DNA of 64,000 nucleotides, taken from Verrucomicrobiota bacterium JB023 (GTDB lineage: Bacteria > Verrucomicrobiota > Verrucomicrobiia > Verrucomicrobiales > Akkermansiaceae). Numbering within the stretch: position 1 is the stretch's first letter; the number at the start of each line of letters is the position of its first letter. The notes beneath the pieces were generated by a model, which saw only the letters and a program-made list of their open reading frames with translations, was not told where the DNA came from and made no database searches. The stretch lies in NCBI GenBank assembly GCA_030673895.1, contig JAUTCR010000058.1, forward strand, positions 1 through 64,000, read 5' to 3'. Below, piece by piece: positions 53,607 to 63,289 of this stretch. The translations under genes and the position numbers were made by a program.

Positions 53607-54254
53607 TTACTTGGCCGACTTCTTGATGGCCGGGCGAATCACCACGTAGGAGCCTTTGTGTCCGGGAACGGATCCCGAAATCAGCACCACGTTGTCCTCG
53701 GGGCGCACTTGCACCACCTTCAAATTCTGGACCGTGCGACGGTAGTTACCGTGGCGACCGGGCATCTTCTGCCCTTTCCAAATGCGGCCCGGGGTCGAAC
53801 CCGCGCCAACGGCACCTGTCCGGCGGTGCATCATGTGACCGTGTGCCGCAGGCTGTCCCTGGAAGTTGTATCGCTTCATGACACCCTGGAAGCCTTTGCC
53901 CTTGGTGGTGCCGATGATGTCAACCCACTGACCGCTTTCGAAAAGTCCGGTTCCCGGGTGGTCTGCAGACGTATCAGGAAGTTCTTCGCCCTCTTCGAAA
54001 CGAAACTCAATGAGTTTGCTCTTTGTTCCGGCGTTATGAGCCTTGAGGTGCCCCTTTGCCGCTTGGTTCATGCGATGCTCCTTCTGGTCATCGAAAGCAA
54101 TTTGAACAGCCTGGTAGCCATCCTTCTCTTCGGTCCGAACCTGCGCGAACTCGTTACCAGCCACATCCACTACGGTGACCGCGATCATGCTACCCGCCTC
54201 CTTGTCGAAGACGCGGGTCATGCCCAGTTTTTTACCAATTAGTCCTAAAGCCAT
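53607..54254 (-). CDS. rplC: 50S ribosomal protein L3
   Basis: Early-assembly large-subunit protein. MALGLIGKKLGMTRVFDKEAG, WVDIIGTTKGKGFQGVMKRYNFQGQPAAHGHMMHRRTGAVGAGSTPGRIWKGQKMPGRHG and KVVQVRPEDNVVLISGSVPGHKGSYV match L3 throughout. Length 215 aa is normal. Start is 12 bp after the rpsJ stop. Confidence 0.98.
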   Translation of the reverse strand: MALGLIGKKLGMTRVFDKEAGSMIAVTVVDVAGNEFAQVRTEEKDGYQAVQIAFDDQKEHRMNQAAKGHLKAHNAGTKSKLIEFRFEEGEELPDTSADHPGTGLFESGQWVDIIGTTKGKGFQGVMKRYNFQGQPAAHGHMMHRRTGAVGAGSTPGRIWKGQKMPGRHGNYRRTVQNLKVVQVRPEDNVVLISGSVPGHKGSYVVIRPAIKKSAK

Positions 54255-54266
54255 TGTTCGATCAGG

Positions 54267-54572
54267 TTAGATTTGAATGGTGATGTCCACACCAGCGGGA
54301 AGATTCAACTTCTTCAGTTCATCAACGGTGCGCGCGGTCGGATCAACGATATCGAGGAGACGACGGTGCGTGCGGATTTCGAATTGCTCGGCCGACTTCT
54401 TGTTCACGTGGACGGAACGGTTCACGGAAAACTTCTCGATCCGGGTAGGAAGTGGAATCGGTCCAGCGATCCGGGCGCCGGTTCGCTTCGCGGTTTCCAC
54501 GATTTCTTCAGACGAGCGATCAATCGCGCGGTGATCGAAGGCCCGGAGGCGGATGCGGATTTTCTGGTTCAT
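54267..54572 (-). CDS. rpsJ: 30S ribosomal protein S10
   Basis: Small-subunit protein that also binds NusB in antitermination. [68 protein letters not shown] is the standard sequence. Length 101 aa is normal. It follows fusA after only 40 bp, so the tuf gene that often separates them is not here. Confidence 0.98.
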   Translation of the reverse strand: MNQKIRIRLRAFDHRAIDRSSEEIVETAKRTGARIAGPIPLPTRIEKFSVNRSVHVNKKSAEQFEIRTHRRLLDIVDPTARTVDELKKLNLPAGVDITIQI

Positions 54573-54612
54573 TGTTTTCTGTCGAAAAAGTCGTACGGTT
54601 AGTCTTGGGTCA

Positions 54613-56766
54613 TTAAGCGGCTACCGGTCGGCGGCCAGTCAGAGTTTCCACCAACTTTGGTGGAACGGGTTCAAAGCTTGCAGGCTCCATGGTGAATGAC
54701 GCCCGTCCTGAAGAGAGGGTACGCAGGTCAGTCATGTAGCCGAACATTTCGGAAAGAGGGACTTCCGCCTTCAAGGTGCAGACAGTTCCCTTTGTTTCCA
54801 TGCTGCCGAGCTGAGCACGGCGGCGGTTCAGGTCCCCCATCACATCGCCCTGGTAGTCGGGCGGCGTGGAAATTTCCACGTCCATAACGGGTTCGAGCAA
54901 AATCGATTGTGCCTTTTGGAAAGCGTCCCGCATCGCGAAGACTGCAGCCATGCGGAATGATGTATCGCTGGAATCACTTTCATCAAAGCTCCCGTCCTTG
55001 ATGTCGACATGAACATCGACGACGGGATAGCCGGCAACGATTCCGGTGGTGAGAGCTTCGTTAACACCTTGGTTAACGGAGGCAATAAATTCTTTGGGAA
55101 TCCGCTCTGCGGACACGGTGGTCTCGATGCTATTTCCCGAGCCTTTTTCGTTGCTGCGAACGTCGAGAATCACCTCGGCAAACTGTCGTCTTCCACCTGC
55201 TTCGCGGTCGAGCTTCCCTTCACCAGTCGCTGCCTGGCTAATGGTTTCGCGATAGGAAATTTGGGGCTTACCGACCCGAGCCTGCACATTGAATTCGCGC
55301 AAGAGACGGTCAACAATGACTTCCAGGTGGAGCTCGCCCATACCGGAGATGATCATCTGCCCGGTTTCTTCATTCGTCTTAACAACGAAGGTCGGATCCT
55401 CCTCAGCCAAGCGGTCCAGAGCGATGGCCAGCTTGTCGGAGTCTGCGGTCGAGCGGGGCTCGACAGCCATTCCAATAACAGGCTCCGGGAAAACGGGGCG
55501 TTCGAGAACGACTCGGAAAGACGGGTCGGTGAGAGTATCGCCAGTAGCAGTCTCCTTCAATCCAACCATCCCAGCGATGTCACCGGAATAGCAGGTATCC
55601 AAATCTTCAAAACGGTCCGCTTGGATCTGGATGAGGCGACCAACGCGCTCTTTCTTCCCGGTTCGTGGATTGAGAATTTGGTCTCCTTTTGAAACCTTGC
55701 CCGAGTAAACCCGGAAGAAGACGAATTTGCCGAAATGTTTGTCGCTATTCAGCTTAAATGCGAGAGCGCAGAACTTGCCGTTGTCTCCCGTCGCTACTTC
55801 GACTTCGTTCTCAAGGTCTTTGGTGTCGTGGCCGACGGCATCAGCCACGTCGAGAGGACTGGGAAGATAATCGACAATGGCGTCGATGAGATATTGAACG
55901 CCTTTATTCTTGAAGGCGGAACCGCCCGCGACGGGAATCAGCTCATTGGAGACGGTTGCTTTTCGCAGGGCCTGCTTCAACTCCTCAGCAGTAATCGGTT
56001 CCTCCATCAGGAACTTCTCACTCAGCTCTTCGTCGGTGCTGGCTACTGATTCGAGTAAAAGTGCGTGTGCTTCCTCCCAAAGCGCAACCTCTTCATCATT
56101 GAGGTCACGCACGGTGTAAGTTGAACCAAGGAGGTCATCATCAGAATAGATGACCGCCTTCCGATTGATCACGTCAAGCTGTCCATAGAGTGAGTCCTCG
56201 GAACCAAGAGGGATGAGAACGGGCAGCGCATTGGCCCCAAGCTTCTCCTTCACCTCGTCAACGACCGCTTGGAAATCGGCGCCAACCCGGTCCATCTTAT
56301 TCACAAAGATGAGACGCGGAACGTTGTATTTCGTGGCTTGTCGCCAAACGGTTTCAGTCTGTGGCTGAACTCCCGCGACACCACAGAAAACAACGATAGC
56401 ACCATCAAGAACCCGCAGCGAACGCTCGACCTCCGCCGTGAAATCGACGTGCCCCGGGGTATCGATGATGTTGATTCGAATTTTATCTCCTTCGAGCAGC
56501 TTACTGACCCCGTCTTCAGGCTTTTGTTCCCAGGAACAGGTGACCGCAGCAGACTGAATTGTGATTCCGCGCTCGCGCTCTTGAACCATGTGGTCGGTCG
56601 TGGCCGCACCATCATGAACTTCGCCGAGGCGATGAATTGAGCCGGTATAGAAGAGAATTCGCTCGGTCAACGTCGTCTTGCCCGCGTCAATATGAGCCGC
56701 GATCCCGATGTTGCGCGTGCGCTCCAAGGGGTAGGCTCTTTCTGGACTGTTCGGGCTAGCGGACAT
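54613..56766 (-). CDS. fusA: Elongation factor G
   Basis: Translocation GTPase. G1 [20 protein letters not shown]2 around [15 protein letters not shown]3 [28 protein letters not shown]4 [10 protein letters not shown]. The C-terminal domains III-V are complete ([52 protein letters not shown]). At 717 aa it is ~15-25 residues longer than E. coli EF-G. ATG 56766 gives [21 protein letters not shown], a slightly long start. Position between rpsG and rpsJ is standard for the str-S10 junction. Confidence 0.98.
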   Translation of the reverse strand: MSASPNSPERAYPLERTRNIGIAAHIDAGKTTLTERILFYTGSIHRLGEVHDGAATTDHMVQERERGITIQSAAVTCSWEQKPEDGVSKLLEGDKIRINIIDTPGHVDFTAEVERSLRVLDGAIVVFCGVAGVQPQTETVWRQATKYNVPRLIFVNKMDRVGADFQAVVDEVKEKLGANALPVLIPLGSEDSLYGQLDVINRKAVIYSDDDLLGSTYTVRDLNDEEVALWEEAHALLLESVASTDEELSEKFLMEEPITAEELKQALRKATVSNELIPVAGGSAFKNKGVQYLIDAIVDYLPSPLDVADAVGHDTKDLENEVEVATGDNGKFCALAFKLNSDKHFGKFVFFRVYSGKVSKGDQILNPRTGKKERVGRLIQIQADRFEDLDTCYSGDIAGMVGLKETATGDTLTDPSFRVVLERPVFPEPVIGMAVEPRSTADSDKLAIALDRLAEEDPTFVVKTNEETGQMIISGMGELHLEVIVDRLLREFNVQARVGKPQISYRETISQAATGEGKLDREAGGRRQFAEVILDVRSNEKGSGNSIETTVSAERIPKEFIASVNQGVNEALTTGIVAGYPVVDVHVDIKDGSFDESDSSDTSFRMAAVFAMRDAFQKAQSILLEPVMDVEISTPPDYQGDVMGDLNRRRAQLGSMETKGTVCTLKAEVPLSEMFGYMTDLRTLSSGRASFTMEPASFEPVPPKLVETLTGRRPVAA

Positions 56767-56804
56767 TGACGTTCTCTTCGATAAGCAGCGACTCAGGGAA
56801 GCAA

Positions 56805-57278
56805 TTAGAAGCGGAAGTGAGCGAAGGCACGGTTGGCTTGGGCCATCTTGTGCACATCGTCACGCTTACGGACGGCGCTGCCGGTATTGTTGGCGGCGTC
56901 CTTGATTTCGTTAGCCAAAGCAACATGCATTGGCGTGCCCTTACGATTACGGGCAAAACCGGTGATCCAGCGCATGGCGAGTGCCTCGGAGCGCTGAGTG
57001 TCAACTTCGAGAGGAACCTGATAGGTCGCACCACCAACGCGGCGGCTCTTCACCTCGACGCGCGGCTTCGCGTTTTCGAGGGCGCGGTTCACAATCTCAA
57101 GAGGGTCGATGGTGTCGGTGCCATCGTTAGCGCGGTCAATTGCCGCGTAAACGATACGCTCAGCAAGAGAGCGCTTGCCTTCTTTCATCACCATGCTGAT
57201 CAAGCGCCCGACAACGGGGCTATCGAACTTGGTGTCGCGCTTCTCTTCTTTTTTGTAGGTCCGTGATCTACGTGCCAT
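56805..57278 (-). CDS. rpsG: 30S ribosomal protein S7
   Basis: Small-subunit head assembly protein. Starts [47 protein letters not shown] and contains [42 protein letters not shown], both diagnostic. Length 157 aa is normal. Lies 38 bp upstream of fusA and 20 bp after rpsL. Confidence 0.98.
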   Translation of the reverse strand: MARRSRTYKKEEKRDTKFDSPVVGRLISMVMKEGKRSLAERIVYAAIDRANDGTDTIDPLEIVNRALENAKPRVEVKSRRVGGATYQVPLEVDTQRSEALAMRWITGFARNRKGTPMHVALANEIKDAANNTGSAVRKRDDVHKMAQANRAFAHFRF

Positions 57279-57298
57279 GAGTCAATAGGGTTGAAAGT

Positions 57299-57673
57299 TT
57301 ATTTCTTAGGACGCTTGGCGCCATACTTGGAGCGAGACTGCATACGATTGTTGACCCCAAGGGTATCAAGCGCACCGCGGACAACGTGGTAACGAACACC
57401 AGGCAAATCCTTCACACGACCGCCGCGCACAAGGACGATGGAGTGCTCTTGCAAGTTGTGCCCTTCACCACCGATGTAGGCGATGACTTCATGTCCGTTC
57501 GTCAAGCGCACTTTGGCGACTTTCCGGAGTGCGGAGTTCGGCTTCTTCGGCGTGCGGGTGTAAACCTGGAGGCAAACCCCACGACGTTGCGGGCAGTTGG
57601 TCAGAGCACGGGATTTCGAGGTGGTCTCGATTTTCTTGCGTCCCTTGCGCACGAGCTGGTTGATTGTCGGCAT
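57299..57673 (-). CDS. rpsL: 30S ribosomal protein S12
   Basis: Decoding-centre protein. [103 protein letters not shown] is the complete family pattern with the wild-type Lys at TPKKPNS and KDLPGV, so no streptomycin-resistance substitution is seen. Length 124 aa. It is the first gene of the cluster, preceded by a ~525-bp divergent region. AGGAC sits five bases before the ATG. Confidence 0.98.
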   Translation of the reverse strand: MPTINQLVRKGRKKIETTSKSRALTNCPQRRGVCLQVYTRTPKKPNSALRKVAKVRLTNGHEVIAYIGGEGHNLQEHSIVLVRGGRVKDLPGVRYHVVRGALDTLGVNNRMQSRSKYGAKRPKK

Positions 57674-58199
57674 AAGTCCTGCTTTTCGGTTCGGCGGATT
57701 TTCGTTTAGTCCCTCTCCTCACCTACGTTCGCAACTGTCGCCAAGATAACGTGCGAGTTTTACTCGCATCAGCCTCTTGTCCGGAGCTGCACCCGATAGG
57801 TTTGAAGTCTTTTGCGGCGGACCAATTGTTCGAGAAGCCCTCCGCGACTTGCGGGGCGCGGACTCTAGGAGACTCCTGTGTCATGACAAGACCAAAGTTG
57901 TTCTTTTTGCAAAAAAACTTTCCAGCGACCTATCCAGCCCCCTGTAATTAGGCGGTTAGGAGACCAACTCGTTTCCCTCCCGATTTTCACAAAAAATTTT
58001 GACTCCGTTAAGAAGTGTCGTTTTTTGTCGCCGATTCTCTCCCGGCACTTCTGAGCCGGGTGTCAGATCGACGTTGTGATCTGGGGTCATTGCTCGCGGG
58101 AGGGAGACGGACAGCTCGAGCTTTGCTGGCCGGCGTTTTCGAGCATTTCACCCGCCACTTTGACAAAGTATCGATTCCCCGTAAGCTCTGCCAACACAG
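57674..58199. promoter_or_regulatory. Divergent promoter/leader region between rpsL and kamA
   Basis: This 526-bp non-coding stretch must contain the promoter of the str-S10-spc cluster and that of kamA. On the minus strand the rpsL leader has a hairpin TGCGAG-TAAAA-CTCGCA (57752-57768), an AGGAG-A-CTCCT element (57868-57878) and a TGTCATGACA palindrome (57879-57888). A consensus-like TTGACA occurs at 58160-58165 on the plus strand but lacks a good -10. No ORF in the stretch is convincing. Confidence 0.6.
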
Positions 58200-59399
58200 A
58201 TGGCAATCACGCAACACCCCGTTTATCAACGAGAGATTGAATTCCGGCCCTCCGCTCCTGGTCGCTTTCCTGATGTTCCGGAAGAGGACTGGAATAGCCA
58301 CACTTGGCAGCTTAAGAATTCGCTGAAGAAGCTTTCCCAGCTCGAGGAACATCTTGAGCTCTCCGAGGAAGAAAGAGCTGGCATCCTACTGACGGGTACG
58401 AAGCTCGCTACTGCCGTCACTCCTCATTTCTTCAATCTCGTGGGTGAGGACCCCGATGATCCAATTCGCCGCCAAGTGATGCCCCGGATTGAGGAATCGC
58501 TCGTCGACCCTACAGAAATGTCCGATCCCTGCGGCGAGGATTCCCACATGCCCGTCCCCGGCCTCGTTCATCGTTATCCGGACCGCGTTCTCTTCCTCGT
58601 CACCGACCGCTGTGCCTCCTACTGCCGCTATTGCACTCGCTCCCGGGTTGTTTCCGGAGTCTCCGATCAGAAATTGGAGACCCAATGGGAAGCCGCCTTC
58701 GAGTATCTCGAGCGCACTCCGTCTGTCCGTGATGTTCTTCTTTCCGGCGGGGATCCCCTGTTGCTATCTGACGCGCGGATTGATCGGATCCTGACTCGCC
58801 TTCGGCAGATTCCCCACATCCAGTTCGTCCGCATCGGTTCCCGTATTCCTGTCTTTTTGCCCCAACGCATCACGCCGGCTCTTTGCGAAATTCTACAGAA
58901 GCATCACCCGCTTTTCATCTCGATTCACTCCAACCACCCGAGGGAACTTACGACGGAGGTCCGTGACGGGCTCGATCGATTGACTCGTGCAGGGGTTCAG
59001 ATTGGCAATCAATCGGTGCTCCTCCGGGGAGTCAATGACAGCCTTCCCGTCCACGCCGCCCTCCTCCACAAGCTACTGATGTGCCGCGTGAAGCCCTATT
59101 ATCTGTATCAGTGCGATCTCATCCAGGGCTCTTCCCACCTGCGAACGTCGATTCAGACCGGGCTTGATCTCATTGAGGGGCTGCGAGGGCACACCTCTGG
59201 CTACGCGGTGCCCCAGTACGTTCTCGATGCCCCGGGGGGCGGAGGAAAAATCCCGCTCAACCCCAACTATGTGGTCTCGCGCAATGAAGAACGTATTGTA
59301 TTGCGAAACTACGAGGGCAAACAGTTTGTCTATCCCGAGGTGGGCGGCATGCCCTCCGAGGTCGCTTCTCCTGTGGCGACGCAAGCCGATAATCTGTAG
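58200..59399 (+). CDS. kamA: KamA-family radical SAM protein (lysine 2,3-aminomutase type)
   Basis: Radical SAM, PLP-dependent aminomutase predicted to convert L-lysine to beta-lysine, or a related reaction. The iron-sulfur cluster motif CxxxCxxC is CASYCRYC at about residue 139, in TDRCASYCRYCTRSR. PLP-Lys candidate is in YVLDAPGGGGKIPLNPNYVV, the KamA signature, and the barrel segment FEYLERTPSVRDVLLSGGDPLLLSD is typical. Length 399 aa fits KamA (~416) better than EpmB (~340). In archaea and some bacteria KamA/AblA pairs with an acetyltransferase (AblB) to make the osmolyte N-epsilon-acetyl-beta-lysine; no AblB lies adjacent. The E. coli EpmB (EF-P modification) alternative is not excluded, but the gene is on the plus strand away from efp. 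Confidence 0.88.
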   Translation: MAITQHPVYQREIEFRPSAPGRFPDVPEEDWNSHTWQLKNSLKKLSQLEEHLELSEEERAGILLTGTKLATAVTPHFFNLVGEDPDDPIRRQVMPRIEESLVDPTEMSDPCGEDSHMPVPGLVHRYPDRVLFLVTDRCASYCRYCTRSRVVSGVSDQKLETQWEAAFEYLERTPSVRDVLLSGGDPLLLSDARIDRILTRLRQIPHIQFVRIGSRIPVFLPQRITPALCEILQKHHPLFISIHSNHPRELTTEVRDGLDRLTRAGVQIGNQSVLLRGVNDSLPVHAALLHKLLMCRVKPYYLYQCDLIQGSSHLRTSIQTGLDLIEGLRGHTSGYAVPQYVLDAPGGGGKIPLNPNYVVSRNEERIVLRNYEGKQFVYPEVGGMPSEVASPVATQADNL

Positions 59400-59466
59400 G
59401 GCGCGGACAACGGTCGCAGCGAAGCTCTCTAAGCTCTCCAATATGGGGGCTCGGAGAGCGAACCCT

Positions 59467-59489
59467 CAGGGAGGTAACTGAACTCCCTG
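59467..59489. terminator. Hairpin between convergent kamA and Nudix genes
   Basis: CAGGGAG pairs with CTCCCTG around GTAACTGAA, between the stops at 59399 (+) and 59545 (-). A second stem, GCTCTCC/GGAGAGC, lies just before it. There is no T-tract, so function as a terminator is only likely. Confidence 0.4.
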
Positions 59490-59544
59490 GAGGGCATGGA
59501 TCTCTTGTGTTAGCCAGAGGCCCCGCATCTCGTTCTCGGACAAT

Positions 59545-60051
59545 TCAGTAGTCGACGGACCAGTCGATCTGCTGCCAGACGATATGTTCTCCTTCGAAGG
59601 CAAACCGCCCCCGAAAGCTTTGGCCTTCCAGAAGCTGACTAAGCCAAAATTGATCATCTTCCCACATTCGCTCGAAGGGAAGCTCATTCACTGAGGTCCA
59701 GCGGGGCACAGCTTCATCGGTCTCGGTGGGTGTTCCCTCGTAGCCATCTGCGAGGAAGACGTGACAAAGGATATCCGGAATATCGGACATCGCGAAATGA
59801 AGCTCGCCATGCTTCCGGACGCCCGTCGCAGTGACGTGCAATTCCTCTTGGGTCTCCCGAATCGCGCACTCTTCGGGCGTCTCGCCAGGATCAATCTTTC
59901 CGCCGGGGCCATTGATTTTACCAGCGCCGATGCCCCGCTTTTTTTCGATCAGGAGCACCTGATCACCCACGCGAATGAACATGAGGGTAGCCAGCATCTC
60001 CGGCTGCCAAGCATCCCAATCCACGGGGCAATCATCGGCTTCGGTAGTCAT
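59545..60051 (-). CDS. Nudix hydrolase (MutT/MTH1-like)
   Basis: Nucleotide pyrophosphohydrolase, probably of oxidised dNTPs. The Nudix box is complete: GGKIDPGETPEECAIRETQEELHV (GX5EX7REUXEEXGU). The start MTTEADDCPVDWDAWQPEMLATLMFIRVGDQVLLIEKKRGIGAGKINGPGGK resembles MTH1-type enzymes (KINGPGGK before the box). Length 168 aa is normal. ATG 60051 abuts the gcvP stop codon (60052-60054) with no intervening base, so it is probably translationally coupled with the glycine cleavage genes. A direct role with glycine cleavage is not implied by the sequence. Confidence 0.92.
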   Translation of the reverse strand: MTTEADDCPVDWDAWQPEMLATLMFIRVGDQVLLIEKKRGIGAGKINGPGGKIDPGETPEECAIRETQEELHVTATGVRKHGELHFAMSDIPDILCHVFLADGYEGTPTETDEAVPRWTSVNELPFERMWEDDQFWLSQLLEGQSFRGRFAFEGEHIVWQQIDWSVDY

Positions 60052-62859
60052 TTACTCGGAATAACTCTCCATCGGAGCGCAGGTGCACACGAGGTTGCGG
60101 TCGCCATGGACATTATCCACCCGCCCGACTGGCGACCAGAATTTCCACTCGCGCAAACTATCCACCGGCCAGGCTGCCTCCTTACGGGTGTAAGGGTGAG
60201 ACCATTCATCGGCGCTCACCATGTCCGCCGTGTGAGGAGCATTTTTCAAGACATTGTCCTCGGCATCGACAGCGCCCTCTGCGACGGCAGTCATTTCCCC
60301 GTGAATCGCGATGAGCGCCTCACAGAAGCGATCAAGCTCTCCTTTATCCTCAGACTCGGTGGGCTCAACCATCAGCGTTCCGGCTACCGGCCAGCTCATC
60401 GTCGGGGCATGGAATCCGTAGTCGATGAGGCGCTTGGCCACATCTTCAACAGAAAGCCCGCTGGCCTTGGCCAAGGGGCGAAAATCGAGAATGCACTCAT
60501 GGGCGACGAAGCCGTTGCTCCCCTTGTAGAGCACAGGGAAGAAGCTATCGATGCGCTGGGCGACGTAATTGGCCGTCAAGAGCGCGGTTTCCGTGGCTTC
60601 CTTCAGTCCATCAGCACCCATCATTCGGATATACATCCAAGAGATGACGTTGATCGACGCGCTGCCCCAAGGCGCTGCTGATACAGCATCACCGGATTCG
60701 GCATCTCCGGGCAAGAAAGGCACCAGGTGCTCGGCCACGCCGATTGGCCCGATTCCGGGTCCTCCGCCTCCGTGCGGGATGCAGAAGGTTTTATGAAGAT
60801 TGAGATGGCAGACATCCGCGCCAATGCGCGCGGGACTGGTGAGACCCACCTGCGCATTCATATTCGCTCCGTCCATATAGACTTGCCCGCCGTTATCGTG
60901 GACGATTTGACAAATCTCGAGAATGCCTTCCTCGAAGACGCCATGAGTGGACGGATAAGTGACCATCAGGGCAGCGAGGGAATCGGCGTGCTTACTGGCC
61001 TTTGCGCGCAAGTCGTCGAGGTCAATGTTGCCCGCCTCATCACACTTCACGGGCACGACCTTCATCCCCACCATCACCGCAGAGGCCGGATTGGTTCCGT
61101 GCGCCGAGGTTGGGATGAGACAGATATTGCGGTCGGCATCACCCCGTGACTGGTGATAGCGCCGGATTGCCAAGAGACCGGCATACTCACCTTGGGAACC
61201 CGCGTTCGGCTGCAGCGAGACCCCGGCGAAACCGGTAATCTCTGCCAGCCAATCCTCAAGTTGCCCCAGCATGGTTGCATACCCGGTCACTTGGTCGGCT
61301 GGCGCGAAGGGGTGGATGGCTCCCACCTCAGCCCAAGTCACGGGCATCATCTCGGCGGCCGCATTGAGCTTCATGGTGCAGGAACCGAGAGGAATCATCG
61401 CCTGATTGAGCGCCAGGTCCTTACCCTCCAGTTTGCGCAGATAGCGCATCATCCGCGTTTCGCTGCGATGCTGATGGAAGACTTCGTGCGTGAGATAGTC
61501 AGTTTCGCGGGCTTGGCCCACATAGGCATCGCCTGCGGGAGCCTCCTTGGCAGTCGCTCCGAAGATTGCGGCAATTTCCTCAACGTCAGCCATCGTGCTG
61601 AGCTCATCAAAGCTGATACCAACCTCGCTATCCGTTACTAGGCGGAGATTGATGCCCTGCTTGGCCGCCTCAGCCACGATTGCGGCGGCCTTCTCGGTCA
61701 CCACGGTCAAGGTATCGAAGTAAGAAAGGCCCCGCAGCTCGTATCCCGCTTCGCCCAAGCCTGAAGCAAGAGACTTGGCCAAGCCATGAATCCGTTCCGC
61801 AATCGCGCGCAATCCTTCCGGACCGTGATAGACCGCATACATCGAGGCCATCACTCCGAGAAGCACTTGCGCCGTGCAAATATTCGACGTCGCCTTATCG
61901 CGACGGATGTGCTGCTCCCGCGTCTGCAAGGAAAGGCGTAAGGCGGGCTGACCCTGGGAATCGACGGAAACCCCGATGAGGCGCCCGGGAAGCTTGCGCT
62001 TCAACTTATCCTTCACCGCCATGTAGGCCGCGTGAGGACCTCCTCCGCCCATTGGAACCCCGAAGCGCTGGGTCGACCCCACACAAATGTCTGCGCCCCA
62101 AGCCGCAGGCTCCTTGAGCACGGTCAAAGCCAGCGGGTCAGCGGCGGCGACCAGAGTCCCACCCGCATCATGAACTGCCTTGCCAAATTCCTCGTAGCTC
62201 TCCACCCGACCCAAGGTGTCGGGATACTGCACCAGGGCGCCGAAAAAGCCTTCGCAAGACGCTGGAACGAAGTCACGCCAATCGGCAATCCGCACCTCGA
62301 TATTGAGAGGCTCGGCCCTGGTTTTTAGCACTGCCAGGGTCTGGGGATGGCAAGAGGCATCGGCAAAGAAAACCTTCCCCTTCGGCTTCTCCGTCAGGGC
62401 CAGGCTCATGGCCTCGGCAGCTGCGGTGCCCTCATCCAAGAGGCTGGCGTTGGCGACATCCAGACCGGTCAAATCCGTCACCATGGTCTGGAAATTCAGC
62501 AGAGCCTCCAGCCGCCCCTGCGCGATCTCGGCCTGATAAGGGGTGTAGGCGGTGTACCAGCCCGGATTCTCCAAGATATTTCGCTGGATGACCGCTGGGG
62601 TCTCGGTCCCGTGATAACCTTGACCGATGAAACTCCGGCAAACGCGATTCTGCGAGAAAATCGCCTTCAGCTCGGTCAAGGCCTCCCTCTCGCTAGCAGC
62701 GGATGGGAGCTCCAGACCACTTTCCAGCCGAATGGCAGGGGGCACCACCTTCTCGGAGAGTTCCTCCAAGGACGAAACACCAAGCGGAGCGAGCAATTGC
62801 TCCACCTCGTCGCCGAAGACCCCGAGGTGCCGGCTGCGAAAGTCAGAATGAATAGGCAT
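60052..62859 (-). CDS. gcvP: Glycine dehydrogenase (decarboxylating), P protein
   Basis: PLP enzyme of the glycine cleavage system; decarboxylates glycine and transfers aminomethyl to lipoyl-H protein. Single-chain form (935 aa from ATG 62859; the track start 62892 adds 11 residues that would overlap the gcvH stop). [62 protein letters not shown], and the PLP-Lys motif [22 protein letters not shown] are diagnostic. IMVEPTESE-like [17 protein letters not shown] near the C-terminus is the last P-protein landmark. It lies 29 bp downstream of gcvH on the same strand, in T-H-P order. Confidence 0.98.
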   Translation of the reverse strand: MPIHSDFRSRHLGVFGDEVEQLLAPLGVSSLEELSEKVVPPAIRLESGLELPSAASEREALTELKAIFSQNRVCRSFIGQGYHGTETPAVIQRNILENPGWYTAYTPYQAEIAQGRLEALLNFQTMVTDLTGLDVANASLLDEGTAAAEAMSLALTEKPKGKVFFADASCHPQTLAVLKTRAEPLNIEVRIADWRDFVPASCEGFFGALVQYPDTLGRVESYEEFGKAVHDAGGTLVAAADPLALTVLKEPAAWGADICVGSTQRFGVPMGGGGPHAAYMAVKDKLKRKLPGRLIGVSVDSQGQPALRLSLQTREQHIRRDKATSNICTAQVLLGVMASMYAVYHGPEGLRAIAERIHGLAKSLASGLGEAGYELRGLSYFDTLTVVTEKAAAIVAEAAKQGINLRLVTDSEVGISFDELSTMADVEEIAAIFGATAKEAPAGDAYVGQARETDYLTHEVFHQHRSETRMMRYLRKLEGKDLALNQAMIPLGSCTMKLNAAAEMMPVTWAEVGAIHPFAPADQVTGYATMLGQLEDWLAEITGFAGVSLQPNAGSQGEYAGLLAIRRYHQSRGDADRNICLIPTSAHGTNPASAVMVGMKVVPVKCDEAGNIDLDDLRAKASKHADSLAALMVTYPSTHGVFEEGILEICQIVHDNGGQVYMDGANMNAQVGLTSPARIGADVCHLNLHKTFCIPHGGGGPGIGPIGVAEHLVPFLPGDAESGDAVSAAPWGSASINVISWMYIRMMGADGLKEATETALLTANYVAQRIDSFFPVLYKGSNGFVAHECILDFRPLAKASGLSVEDVAKRLIDYGFHAPTMSWPVAGTLMVEPTESEDKGELDRFCEALIAIHGEMTAVAEGAVDAEDNVLKNAPHTADMVSADEWSHPYTRKEAAWPVDSLREWKFWSPVGRVDNVHGDRNLVCTCAPMESYSE

Positions 62860-62888
62860 GACCGATATTTGCCGGAAACGAAGAAAAA

Positions 62889-63266
62889 TCAACCAAGATG
62901 CTCTTCGTAAGCATCGGCATCGAGCAATCCTTCAACTTGCTCGTTGTCGGCGACCTTCACCTTGAACAACCAGCCGCCCTCGTAGGGCTCTTCGTTGATG
63001 AGAGAAGGCTCCTCTTCCAGGCCGTTGTTCACCTCCGTGATTTCTCCGTTCAGGGGCGCATAGATATCGCTCGCCGCCTTGACAGACTCGACCACGGCGA
63101 TTGCCTCACCTTCCTCGACCTCGCGACCGATTTCAGGCAATTCGACAAACACGACATCGGAAAGTTCCTCCTGTGCGTGGTCAGTGATTCCGACAGTGGC
63201 GATACCATCTGCAACGCGGATCCATTCGTGCTCCTCTGTGTAGCGCAAGTCGCTTGGGATGTTCAT
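62889..63266 (-). CDS. gcvH: Glycine cleavage system H protein
   Basis: Lipoyl carrier of the glycine cleavage system. Starts [47 protein letters not shown], then the lipoyl-Lys motif [24 protein letters not shown], and the C-terminal [11 protein letters not shown]. Length 125 aa is normal. Between gcvT (23-bp gap) and gcvP, all minus strand. Confidence 0.98.
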   Translation of the reverse strand: MNIPSDLRYTEEHEWIRVADGIATVGITDHAQEELSDVVFVELPEIGREVEEGEAIAVVESVKAASDIYAPLNGEITEVNNGLEEEPSLINEEPYEGGWLFKVKVADNEQVEGLLDADAYEEHLG

Positions 63267-63289
63267 GGCTTCGTTCTAAATATCAAAAA

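Noticed and set aside
58160-58187. TTGACA promoter for kamA
   Set aside because: The -35 is good, but the candidate -10 (TAAGCT) matches only three of six bases and would place transcription start almost on the ATG.
58200-59399. EpmB (EF-P lysine modification) identity for the radical SAM gene
   Set aside because: Length and the PGGGGKIPLNPNYVV segment favour KamA; no efp or epmA is nearby. Not fully excluded.
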